Source of the DNA: Blepharisma stoltei
Lineage: Eukaryota; Ciliophora; Heterotrichea; Heterotrichida; Blepharismidae
NCBI GenBank assembly: GCA_914767885.1
Contig: CAJZBQ010000023.1
Location: forward strand, 62,001 to 126,000
Reading direction: 5' to 3'
DNA length: 64,000 nucleotides
The position numbers were made by a program, and so were the translations under genes. Each line of letters starts with the position of its first letter. Positions within the stretch are counted from its first letter, which is position 1. Positions 27,963-41,000 of this stretch are shown here, piece after piece. Below the pieces are notes generated by a model that worked only from the letters and a program-made list of their open reading frames with translations, was not told the origin of the DNA and did no database searches.

Positions 27963-28712
27963 ATGGAGTCTGATTTAACACCACGCGCAAAAGAAGAACA
28001 CGAGCACAAAGCCTACTCTAAGCTTCTTGAATTTGAAATCAAAGAATGAGAACAAGAAAAACTTCGCGAAAAGCTTGGCAAGCCATTTGGCCGCTTACCT
28101 CCTTTTAAACTTGACATATTATCTCGGGAATCTCCGACATTTCTCCGTCCTGATTCTAATAGAGCTTTTTCTACAGATAAACTTCTCATCCAAGAAGGCT
28201 CATCTACGGCACGTTATGGACATATACTTATTTACCAAGAATAGCCCACTAAGGAGCATTTTTTGGTTGGCCGGACAATAGCTGGCCTACCAAATTCGTT
28301 AGCATGCCATATTTTCTGGCTAACCAATTTAAAAATGGAAAACCAAAAAATGCTCCTTAGAGGGCTATTCTTGGCAAACAGGTATACTTATAAAGCTCCT
28401 AAAGGACTTCCTCCATTATCCCGAGATAAATCTGCAACAATAATTCCTAATTTTCAGCTGACTTTTGACAAGTTTTACCCCGTTTTAGAAGCTGTAAAAA
28501 CAATAGGTCCAGACAAAAAATTATCACTCCCTCCTTCGAAAAGAAACAGATTAGGCGACGATAGCCCATTTTTCAGCCAAACTCCGAAAGAAATTGAAAA
28601 AATCCCAGAATCAGAGCAGTTTCAATTTGGAGTGCCAAGTGATAAAAATGTGTTAGAATTCAACCCATTTGTGAGGCCTTCAGGCAAAAATTATATATCC
28701 ATTTGCAGTTAA
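27963..28712 (+). CDS. Hypothetical protein, interrupted by a hairpin element
   Basis: 195 aa after removing 28225-28386. The N-terminal 40 residues are charged and helical (AKEEHEHKAYSKLLEFEIKEWEQEKLREKL, with Trp = TGA); the rest has many Pro, Phe and Lys (LPPFKLDILSR, KAPKGLPPLSRDKS, LEFNPFVRPSGK). No known domain. The repeated Pro-containing short blocks recall ciliary or microtubule-inner proteins, which is only an impression. Join gives ARYGHTYKAPKG. Confidence 0.6.
28225..28386. mobile_element. Hairpin MITE-like eliminated segment, 162 bp
   Basis: Bounded by TA at 28223-28224 and 28385-28386. Near-perfect inverted arms of about 40 bp: CCAAGAATAGCCC.CTAAGGAG...TTTTTTGG on the left and its complement on the right (about 28234-28272 and 28335-28374). 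A second, weaker inverted pair lies inside (TGGCCGG / GGCTAACC). Removal corrects the reading frame and takes out TAG. Confidence 0.8.
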
Positions 28713-29043
28713 TAATACGTTTTATTATAATTTTTAACTTTAATCAGTAACAATATTCTTATTGTGAACGAGGATATTTCTTTCCTTTACTTTTCTATTA
28801 GTTATTGAGAAAAATGATTAGAAAAATTCCTATTTTTTGGACTTTTGGCTAGCAAGGAAGCTTTAAAATCATATTTTTTTTACAAATAATAATTTGATAT
28901 ATAATCAAAGGCCATACTAATGTGATTCAACTAAATTCTATTAAATTTAAACATCTCGAATCCTAAGACATTAATTTTACAAACTAAATTAGATTCTCCA
29001 CGACAAAAATCTTGATTGTGTTCGAAAGATATTTTTATATATA
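28713..29043. other. Intergenic; possible old MITE remnant
   Basis: AT-rich 331-bp spacer. Parts (28840-29010) recall the interior of the poly-C/poly-G MITE family (AATTCTATTAAATTTAAACA, then ATTTTACAAACTAAATTA) without its ends. Upstream region of the dynein gene. Confidence 0.35.
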
Positions 29044-32000
29044 ATGTTAAAAAAAGGTTTCTTGTTAGTTAACAAAGAGGAAAAGTTAGAAATGTTTATT
29101 TGTGAAGACTTGAAATTTGAAGAAATGGATTATCCACAAGATGGGTTTTCGAGATGGAGGACTAAAGAAGGCCAAACAGTCTGAAACGAATGCGTAGTGA
29201 TTAGTTATAACCAGCTCGCACACAAGTTTGCAATACAATGGAAAGATAAAGAAGGAATTAAAGAAGTGCCAAGGATGAATCTAATGTTTGCATGGGAAAA
29301 TAAAGAAGAGTTTTTTAAGAAGCTCAAAGAAGCTGAAAACGCGAGGGTTGAGCATGAGGCTGGGGTGAGATATCTGGGGAGACTAGAAATAGAAACAAAC
29401 TACGAAATCACCAATCAAAGAATTAAGCTGCCACTTAAAAGAGAAAAAAAAATCCTCAAAAGAGTCGGAAAAGTTAGTAATCCAGTCGTATTAGATGACA
29501 TTATGAACGAAATAAGAGAGCATTATGTCAGAGGAATTGTGCAGTATTCCTTTGACCTCGAACATTTTGCAAAAGAAATGAAAAGGTCAGAAAAACCTTG
29601 GCTCGATCACTTAAAACGGCAAGAAAACGTCCATGATATGGTAATTTCTGAAACAAACTACAGCAGAGACCATATCTACGAAACTCAAGAAAAATTGCTA
29701 AAACTAACTCCCCCCCCCCCTCCGTGAGCGAACAAAACCATTAGAAAAATCGCCATTTTTTGACCAAAAACCCACCCTCCGTGAGTGAACAAAAATTTTT
29801 TTAATAGAAAAAATTTTAATGGAAAAAAATTTTGATATATAAGTGATAATTAGTATAATGAAATCTAGAGCTAATTCTGTTTAATTTTAAACAAATTGCG
29901 TTTTAAAAACATAAATTTTGCAAATTAAATTAATATTTGCTTCCCAATTTTTGCAAATTAGGATTTTTTTAAATTTCGAAAAAAAATATTTTTTATAAAA
30001 TTTATATATAAATTTTTTTTAAAAAAAAAAATTAACCCCCCTCCGTGAGCGAACAAAATTTTTTTGTTCGCTCACGGAGGGGGGGGGGGGGGAGTAAGCG
30101 AAATCTCACCTGAGGAACAAAAAATTTTACTGAAAATAATTGGAGACATGAACACTATTAAATATATGAAATTTTACCATTATTTAATAGAAATTGACGC
30201 AAATGAGAGGATTCTCCCGATAAGTGACTTGGAGTACCAAATGAAAGAAGGGTACAAAGAAGTGAGAATAAAGATAGACGCAATAGCCAAAAGAGCACAA
30301 ACAAAGCTGGAGCACTTTGATGATATGCCAGAAAAAAATTATTTGCTTGCAGAAATGCTGCTGGAAAGCAATTTGCAGGTCGCGGTGTCTGACTCAATTG
30401 ACCAGCTGATGGATTATTTTAAAAAATATTATACAACGGTGCCGCTTAATACTGCTGGGCTTGATATTCTTTCTTTACTGCCAGAGCGTGTTTATAGGAT
30501 TCGAGTTGAAGCAAGAGACAAGCTTAACCTTTATACAGCCCCTGTCCTAAAATTTTTTGAGTATGATGATCCTATAATACATTCTATCAATCTTGCAAGA
30601 TGCTGCATTAAAAAATTACAAGAAAGTTTATACTCAAATGACGGCGAATTTTTTTCGTCTGATATAAAGCCGCTAGTTTCAATAGAAATTTTATCAAAAA
30701 GTATACTAATAAGGATTTTATAAGAATTTTTATTATTTGTATATAAGGATACACAGTCGTAAAGGATACATTACAAAAAATAAAAAAAGGCCAAGGGCTG
30801 AAGCTTTATAATATAGAATTTCAGCACAAAACTCGTGACGAAACTTTCCATCGCCGAAGCAAAAGAGTGAATACACAGTTGTCCTCACAAAATATCAAAA
30901 GAGACTCCATGCACGACCCTGTCAGAAATTTGCTAGCAAGTGATGAAGAATGTAAAATAGACCCTGATTATATATTTGAGACCAAAGGCAAGCCCAGCTC
31001 TTTAATGAATAATGAGCTCTGCTGGCTAAAAGTTGATTGTAAATCATTTAATATGGTTTTCAGCCCAAGTCTAGAATTTATTGAAGAAGCTTTTAAAGAC
31101 ATCGTCAAAGTCCCGCTGCGAGCTATTTCTACAATTAGAAGAATTAAAAGAAATAGGGCCTGAAATGACCATATTTCAGTAAATAACGCAAATTCTGAAT
31201 ACTCCAGGTTTATGTCTATGGCAAGGGAAGCTTTGCATTACAATTTTTATGGCCCGGTTTCGCTGTTGGCAATATTAAGAAGCTATGACTATTTGGTGAA
31301 AATGAAGGTAAATCAGCTGTTTAAGTTTATAGTGCAAGAACATATTGATGATTATGCAGGGCTGCGCAATGAAATGATTAGGCTGAATGATGATATCGAT
31401 TTCTTTGAAAATAAGCTACCTACTGTGATGAAATTTGGATTATTACAAGTAGATTTACGATTAATAAAAAGTGAACTTTTACATAACTCCCAAGAACTGC
31501 TAAAAAATCTAAAGCTGGAGCTAGAAGATGAACAAATTGGGATCTTAAATGAAGCCTACGAAAAGCTTGACGCCATTGTAGCGAAACTCCACTGCCAGCC
31601 TAAAACAGTTGAAGAGTTCGTAGAAATGCAAAAATATTTAGAAGACAATGGAGACCTCAAAGAATTCCAAAGAGTCGAAGAAGACTTAAACCAGGTTTCC
31701 TATATCATGCAAACCTTAGATTATTTTAAACATGCAGGAAACCCTGAATATTTAATGAAATGGTGGGAAACCAAATCATGAAATTGAAAGCTGCAGCTCG
31801 GCAGAGAAGAAGCTTTAAAGTCATTGGAAAAGCTTTTCCCTATGTTTCGAGAGCTTGTCAAACAAAGTGTTGTCGCGCTAAAAGAAAAGCTGAAAGTTAC
31901 AAAAAATTCTATGGCTGAGTTCGCTGCCCTTTATGACATAAACCAAGGCGACGTGCTGCATACCCTTTTATCAGAAAAATTTTGTTGAATTTTTTCCTTA

Positions 32001-35000
32001 CAGACATTTACTCGAAAAAAGTTAAAATTCAAATTTCTCATAATAGGAATGTTCAGATTAAATGGCAAGTAGCCAGCGACGTGTATGCTGCAATGGCTAA
32101 AGAAATCATACTAGAAATTGACGAATTCTCAAATGAAAGTGAGCTAATAAACAAACGAGAAGAAGTTTTAGGCTTTGCCAAGTCAGATTTTTCTGAAATC
32201 CAAAGGATGAAGGACGAGTTTAACAAGTACTACCAGCTTTGGAGCTATGTAAGGCTCTGAAACGAAAGGTGCAACTCATGGATGTACCATCCTTTTAAGT
32301 TCATTAAAGCTGGACAAGTAGAGGAAACCCTTCGAGACGGAATTTCTCTGCTAAATAAGCTAGAAACTGAGTTTACAGGGAACCAAATTTTATTAGGTGT
32401 TGTAATAGAAGTCCAGACCAAGCTGAGTGCTTTTGAAAAATACTTGCCATTTGTCCTATGTTTAAGTGACAAAAGCATGCTCATGAGGCATTGAAAACAG
32501 ATTTGGGACCTTTTAGGACCTCTAGACGTAGATATGCTTGACTCAGCAAGGCTGGAATCACAAACTCTGCAGCAGCTTTTGGAGAAAAAAATCACATCAT
32601 ATTTAGATAAAGTTACAGAAATTTCAATGATCGCTAGACATGAGCACGAAATAGAGCAGGTGCTGTATACAATTGATAAGGATATTAGTGCCAGGTTGAA
32701 TATTGAGCCTGTTGAAGACTACCCTGATATATTAATTGCCACAAAAGTGGTCGAAAATCTTTGTATCATTAAAGAGCATCATTTAACGCTGACTTTTCTA
32801 TTGAAATCGTCTAGATATGTGGATTATTTTAAGTCACAGATTGTGGAGAATCAGCATATATCCTATTCTATCTAAATAAATTTTTCATATATATACATTG
32901 TATTTCTTTTATAAACATTCAAGGGATCATATATACTTTCCAAGCTAAAATATTTCCTTGAAGACCTTAACAATTTCCAAAACAAATGACTCGACCTATA
33001 CCCACTATTTTCACTCCCAGAAATATCTGAAGCAATGAGACAGGAAACCAGTGAAATCAAAGAAATCAATACAATGTACCAAAAACGCTTGGAGTTTTTG
33101 CAAAGCAATTCTATTGGTTCTACAGCCTCTGAAGGGCAGTTTAAAAGTATCATTGAAGTTAATGAAAGACTTGACGCAATCAGAGAAAAGCTAAAAAGAG
33201 AGCTTAAGAGGAAGCAGGAAACCTGTGCAAGATTCAGCTTTATCGTCTTTGAAAACCTGCTTGCTATGCTAAAACAGATTATTCTTGAAAAGCCAGTAGA
33301 CCTAAGCTTGCTTTTTTCTGGCCTGATTGCCGCACCTACGAATTCCCATTCTTTGTCAATAATTTCAAGGAAAAATTGCAATGTGGAGCTGATAGACTCA
33401 GTAACTATTTCTATAGCTAGCAGAAAAGTCCCTATAGAAAAATGGGTCAGTGACTTAGAAAGGAGCTTGGTCAAGACTTTTCAAGCGGAATTTAACAAAA
33501 ATATAGCGGAAGCTTTTAATAATGAAAATTGGTGGATGAGTGTAAAAGACCCACAAATTCTGAAAACTGTGCAAATAGCCAAGTTTTCTTATGAAATCAA
33601 TGATATTTTATTTGTACAGAAACGCAGGCCACTGCTAAGCAATCTGAGAGAAAAATATTTAGCACTGCATAACAAAGTGGCTGAATTTGTATGTCCTCTG
33701 CATAAAGAAAATTGAAAGGTTAACAACACAACGCTAGAAGGGATTTTTGCAATAGAAGAAAAAGCAAAAAAAAGGAAACTTTTTATACAGTTTTCGATAG
33801 ACCTGCTTTCTTATATAAACGTAATTGATAACTTGCTGGGATCTTCTGACGATTTTCACTGGATTTCTTTTATAAAATACAGACTTTCCGGAGATTTCTC
33901 AAAGTTCCCTACAAATTTCCAAATTTCAGTCGAAATTCTTGATTTCGTGCAAGATTTTGGCTATGAGTACCACGATATGGAAAGATATATCCCTACGCCT
34001 CTATCAGACAGGACCATGCTAAACATAATCAACACAATCCACAACGGCTACAGCTCAATCCTTATGGGTGACAGCAACGCTGGCAAAACCACTATGCTTA
34101 GGCAGCTTGCCATGATCTGTGGTAAACCTCTCTGTATTTTGCGCTGCACAGAGTCTTCTACTTATAAAGTTATCATGAATTTACTTATAGGATGTGCCCA
34201 AGGAGGATATTGGGGAGTTCTAGAAGAAGTAAATTACCTTGATATTTCTTTAATCAGTACTATGCTTTTTCACTTACGAGACGTTCATGAAAAACTCCAA
34301 GGAAAATATAATAAAGTACTTATAGGGGAACGGCTAATAAAAATCAACCCAGGGTTCAGCTTATTCTGTACCACCTCTGCCAGGAACCCAAAAGCCCCAA
34401 AATCAATGTACAGCTCTTTTAGACCTCTAAAACTAATTGAGCCAAATTTTACGATTGTAGCGGAATACACCTTGGCGGCTTATGGGATTAAAAACGCAAA
34501 GGAATATGCCCAAAAAATAACCACGACTATGAAAATCCTAGAAACCAATTTTTATTCAGTTACCCGGCCTATTCTGTCTGACACCATTTTTGCGTTTTCT
34601 ACAGGAGTTTCTGGGCTGCAAAGGCTTATGCAGAGGATAATGGATTTAGCTGACAAAGACCCGAGAAAAGATATGAATATTATTATAGCGGAATCTATAT
34701 ATAAAAGATACTCTAAAGAAATGAGGGATGGGCTGATTGACGTTTTAGTTGAAGTTTTGGAGTCAGTTTTTAAGGTAGATTTGGAGTATCATAAAGAAAA
34801 TAATGGGCTGGAAAAGCATAGAAATTTATTTATTGAGGCTATGCGAGACTTAAATATTGTGCCGTCAGAAAATTTGCTGATAAAGTGTCTAATCTTAAAT
34901 CATGCATAAGATATTTTTGAACGATTTTAATTTTTTTAAGAATGCTGCTACAAATGAATTGGGCTGGATACTTTATTTTTAGAAGCTAAATACAATGAAA

Positions 35001-38000
35001 TCTTATTTATGTAATTAAATCGACCGTATCTATCTGTCTTCTCACCCAATTAGCCTTGTCCATGAGTTGCGTCACGAGGTTGAGTGCACTTACTCCCCCA
35101 TTTTAAATTGGAGCAAGAATCCTGATCCAATTTAAAGGGGGTGAAGTTTTGAAATTTTTTTTTTTAATTTTTTTCAACCCAAAAATGCAAATTTTACCGA
35201 TATCTTACTCCAATTTAAAAGGGGGAGTTAGGCCTCCATTTTCTATATATGTTGATAAAGTGTCAGACGTTGTGGAATTTAGTTATAAACGTAAAAAGAA
35301 GGAAATGGGTTATAGTGTCCGGGCCTCCTTGCACAGGAAAAACGTCAATTTTGACTGTGATTGCGTGGGCTTATGCTTTGAAGAAATCCAGAGGGTTTTG
35401 TATTCATAAGCTTAGTAGTGATTTTACTGCCAAAATGCTGGACCGACTTGTAGACTTTACTACAAATCCAAGCATAGCTCCGAAACATTCAATGTATTGT
35501 ACTTTTCATATTTCTAAGTATCCAATGAAAACTGGCTACACTTCTAATGATTGGATTGCAATTGATTCCAAAGACATAGACTTTGAATTCGCTCTTTTAT
35601 ACTCATATTGTATATATCTCGTGCATATTATTAATATAAAAACATAAAAAAATATAATCAGAGCTTAATTTATCACAGTATAAATTCTATGACAAAGCCC
35701 ATTTATTTTTCATCAGAAGGGAAAAAAATCCCGCTCAGCCTGGACTCAAAATTGATTATAGAAGTAGAAAAACTTGACAAGCTAACGCCTCACGATTTAT
35801 CAGACTTTTCTGTTTTCTGCACCTCATCTATCGATTTAGACCCTAAAATTCTATACCACAATATAGCTTCAAAAATAGAAAACTCTGATAAAGATTTTTT
35901 TGAAATCCAATACGAAAAAGTGTGGCTTCCTCTCTACAATTTTGTGAATTCCTGCGAAAAACTGAATTTTAAGCTAGAATACCGCATCTGGATTATACAG
36001 TTTTTAAGGCTTTTCCAAGCATTAATGAAAGATCTTTCGAGTGATTTCGTCAAAAACCACTCAGGGACCTTTAATAATCCTATTCAGAAAAAATATTCAA
36101 ACCAATTATCCTTTAAGCCTAATCCAAACCTGTCTTTTTCTATGGACTCCTCATTTGACAAATCAAAAAATGGCAAAAATATGAACTATAACCCTGAAGA
36201 AGTCGACAAAACTGGAGAAATGATGTCTAACTTATTGCAGTATATAGCTGGGCTGAAAAGTAACGAAAATAACCCGGTAGCTCCTGCACTTTTGTGGGAA
36301 TCTTTATATATAAACGCTATAGTCTATACACTTGGGTCTTGTTTATGCGAAGACGATAAAGAAAAATTCAGCCAGGTCTTATACGGAATTTTGGAGAATT
36401 TTAACGACGCCTATGCAGGAGGGCTAAAATCAAGAATGCTAGAAGGTAAAGGACACTCTATTTTTGACTATTATTTTTCTACGACGACTAATCAATGGAT
36501 GTCCTGAAGTGACGACACATTTTCTATCCAATCAGAGCTTGTCCCTAAATCTAATTTTAACAACCCTTCTACCTCAACCCAATACCATAAGCAAAAAACA
36601 ATAAAAAACGAAGAAATCATCAGAGAAGCAATAAAACCTAAAAAAGCCCAAGAAGCCTTAAGTCTGCTTAACAGCAACGAAATAATGATGATCTACACCA
36701 AATAATTAAATATGGCGTCTCAACTTGGGTCTGGCCTTTCGGCCAGACAGTTTCGAGCCCTATTTAATTATATCCGGCAAGGTTTTGCCTAGCTAGAGAT
36801 GGACAGCAATATCAGGTAAGCAATTCTGGCAGTGTACAGAGCCTGATCCCAGTCCGTTCTCGGGCTAGGATTTTACCTCGAGGGAAGAGGAAGCTTGGAG
36901 TTGGAAAGGAGAAGCCCAGCAGAGCCTACAGGTAATCCCTAGGCCAATTGGGCAAGTCTCTAGCGAGAAACCGGGAGTTTCGCCCCGGGCTACAAGCTTT
37001 CCTCTTTTGCCGAAAGTCGGCCAGAAATTCCATTTTTTTGGAATTTCCCAGCGGACAACCCTCGTTATAGAGAAAGTAGCTCATTCATGAGCCTTCGAAG
37101 CCGGAACACTGCGCAGGAGGCGCGCGTTGGAGATCACAGCTAGCTGTCCCAGCAACTAGTGGGCCCCGAGCGACGAGAGCGTGGTGGTAGTCCTGGAAGA
37201 GCAACCCGTAGGAGACGTTAAACGTCATGGTTAAATAAGTTAAGTTAAGATGATCTACACCAAAACTTCTCGAAAAACCTTATATTGGCTGAACTACTGT
37301 TTCCAGAGAAAAATCCATACTTTTTTATATGGTCACCATCAGACAGGCAAGACAAGCATAATACAGCATCTTTTGCATCGACAAATTGAGTCAGGGTATT
37401 GCGGAGTTTTGTCAATAGCCCTGACTGAAAAAACTATTGTGGGCTCTGTTCAGCATATGATATCAAATTCAATGGACCATATAAGGGACAATTTTTTAAG
37501 AGGCCCAGGAGGTGTAAAGCAGTTTATCGTGATTGACGATTTAAATTTGGACGTTGAAGGGAATATTTATGAAATGATGAGGTTTTGGAATGAGACTGGA
37601 GGGTGGTATGATGAGCAGTTTTTGACGGTCAATGATTTAGTGCTGCTGCCTGTCCATGGGTTTGGGAAAATCAAGCGACCATTGTACCAGAGAGCTTTGA
37701 GGAATTTTGTGATTGTTTATAAGGAGCCTTATTCTGACGCAGAAATTGGGTCGATTTTTAGAGAAACAATTTCTGTTGAAGCAGTATCGTCAAGCGAAAA
37801 TAGCGAAGAAGGAGAAGATATGTACTCAGTCATGGATTTAACAGTAAATTCTTATATAAAGCTGTATGAGAAGCTAAAAGGGTATTTTGAGGAACTTGAA
37901 AAGTCTTGGCTTAATATTAATCTGCAGAAATTCATGGACTGCTTAAGATGCATAGGAAAATTCAGGATGGTCGAAAACCTTGAATTGACTGATTTTCTTA

Positions 38001-41000
38001 AAGTCTGGAGCTATATCAATAAGCTTTATTTTGTGGACCAATTCTGGTATATACCTGAAAATGAGGAAGAAGACAAAAAGGCTTTATGCCTTTTACTAGA
38101 ATTCTCTTGTAGCCATTTTCTCAGCACTATTTGGTCGAAAATTTTTCTAGCCTGACATGTATTTTAAAAAACCGGAAAATCTGACTGGAAAAAGCTCGGC
38201 TAATGATGTAAGAAAATATTTTCCTAGAAAAACCCCGCTGCATACAAAAAGCTGGAATCATCAGCGAAATTTACGATATAATCCAAGACCATTATTACGG
38301 TTTTCTCAACGAATTTGAGCAGGACGAAGATAATATTGAAGAAATTGAAAAATCCGCAATTTTGATTGACAAATCTATAATCAGCAATGGGCCTAGCGAG
38401 TATGTCTCAATAAACCAAGAAATCGGTGCTTTAATTTTAAACAAATTTGACGAGGCAATAGAGAAATCCAAAACAACCCATTCAGAAGAACTGAAACATC
38501 TCTGTAAATGCTATTTCACCCCTGAAAAACTGCTTGGAAAATACATTAATCTGTATATAAATATTTTGTTCGATATACAGCAGAGGAATCCTTGTGAAAT
38601 TGTGACGACCGCTCATGAAGCTTATGTGGTCCGAGCTCTTGCGATTGCTGCAGGGAATACTCTGGGGATTCCTGTGTTTAACATGAATAAAGGCCAGAAC
38701 AGCCAGGAATTAGTGACTAATGATTTTGAAAATTTTGGGATTGGAGCTCATTTCCCGCTGCCAATTGAAGCTCGTTATAACTTTAAAAAGATTATTGATA
38801 GAGCTTGCTTAAACAAGCATTCTTTGATCACATTTACAATTCTTGACAACAATTTGAATACGTCTTTTATGCTTTTTTCATTGAATTTTCATTATAATTC
38901 TACTAAAAAGAACATTTTTCAATATATTTTTGGAGGGTTATTAAAGGGATGCTGGAAATTTTCAATGATATTGCAAGTGCAAGCGCACTTAAAGCAGGAC
39001 AGTGCTTAAAATTCATCCAAGAAGCGATCCAAAAGATGAAAAAAGACTTCCCAAACCTGAAATTTTTGCTTGACGAGCAGCTTATTCAGTGGGTTTTTGA
39101 ACAAATCAGGACTTACACCACAATAATTCTTATTGTAGAGACTGAGCAGTATTTGTTTACTAGAGCTCCTAATGAACCTCAAGGCGTTCTAGAGAAACTT
39201 AAGTACTTTTACTTGCCTCTCTACAAATCCTCAAGACTCGTGTGCTATAATACCTTGAAAGCTCCTTATTCTATATTAGAAGCTCTTGTTATTCAAGAAG
39301 ACTTTTTAAACAAATGGGCTTCAGATCTAGATAATTCTATATTATCAGGTTTTCTGGCTCGCTACCAAGCACTTACCAGTGATAAAGAAGAAGCAGAGTA
39401 TACAGTTGAGCTATTTACATACTATACCAATAAAATTCATCAGAAAAATTTATATTTTTCTAAATTAATTAATTGGAAATTAAAATGTATTTAATAAATA
39501 TTGTAAATTTCTTATTATTTGCCAGAATTAATCCTATAAAGACTAGATACAATCGAAAAGAAGCTGGAGTATCTCCACAAAGCTATCAAAAAAGCTGAGT
39601 TTTTAGACCATGAAGTTGAGCACTCCCATGAGAGAATCACCAAAATTGAAGATGAGCTATCCTTACAAAGCGCCAGGCTTCAAGAGCTGGAAAAAACAAA
39701 GCATCAACTAAGCCTTGATTTGCAGTTCGTCGAGAGCGTAGGGTTTTTGGCTGATTTTTTTGTGGAGTATGAAACAAAAAAAGATGAGTTTTTGGAACAA
39801 TATGAACAAGCTAAAGAAGACTTTGAAGGACTTGTAGAAAGTGTTGTCCCTGAAGATTATGAAGAACTGGAAACGCTTTCAGCGTTTCCTATGCCGTTAA
39901 TGGTTTTGGGAATGGGATTAGCAATGCTGACTTCTAGCAAAATAAATAGTTTTCTGCATGAGAAGCTGGAATCGGTAGCTAAGCCAATATTGATAGGATT
40001 TGGGAAAAATTATAGAGAAGCCCAAAAAAAGCTGAGGAGGATAAAGCTAGAGACGATTCCTGACTTGTCAGAAGTTTTAAACCACCCTGCAGTAAGAGAT
40101 TTTGGAGGAAATAGGCTACAGAAATCTTTTAAAGCCATATATAGAATTATTGATACATGCCAAAGATATAAGACTCTAAGTGAGCAGTATGATATTAAAG
40201 AAAATGAATGGGCCGAAGCTGAAAAATTATTGCCAATAGAAAAAGAGAATTTAAGAGCAAAAGAAAAAGCAAAAATCATTGAAAGCTTGAGCAAGCTAGA
40301 ACCAGAAAGAGAAGCCTTGAAGAATCAAATTCAAAAGCTAACTTCCCTTGTGTATCGAAAAGAAATTGGAAAAAATAAATGAACCCATAGAGCAGATAAT
40401 TTTTTATATAAAATATTTTGATATATATAATAATTATATTAATATGCAATTTTTGAAACATGATATAAAGATTTTAAACAAAAATCCTCTGTTAAGAAAA
40501 AAAATTATTTATCACTAACTAAGCAGCTAAGCAAACTGATAGAAACAATAAACAACCAAAAACCCAAAGCAGCCGTCCTCACCCGCGCTATGAAGGCTCA
40601 TAGAATGAAATGGGTCCACGAAATCAACGAGTGCCAAGGGCAATCTGAGCAACTTTATGGAAACTCCATCATTCTAGCATTCATGCTTCTTAAAGGCCTC
40701 CACTACCGCCACCCTCAGCGTGATACTTTAATCGACGAGCTTTGTCAATTTTTAATTTCAAAAGAAGTAAAATTCCATAAATCTCAAAAAGCCTTGATTC
40801 ACCAGCTCACATTTGACCCATTTTTCTATGAAAAATGCAACCTTATTTTGCCTGACTCTTTATTTTTCAAACAAAGTGCAGCTGCAATCAGTGCAGTTTT
40901 TGAGCTAGACCTTCCTTACCCCCTAATTTATGACACAAATGGGGTTGCTGCTAGATTTATCCAGGAACGAGAAGCCAAAAACCTCGAAACCCTTATGCTG

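Noticed and set aside
29197-29727. Protein ending in a poly-proline run
   Set aside because: The Pro codons are the C-run at the left end of a MITE. The true protein continues after its removal (KLLKLSEISPEE).
30716-30756. Excision at the 7-bp repeat TAAGGAT in dynein
   Set aside because: The repeat is visible on both sides, but using it leaves the downstream reading in the wrong frame with an early TAA. The TA pair at 30721/30750 keeps frame.
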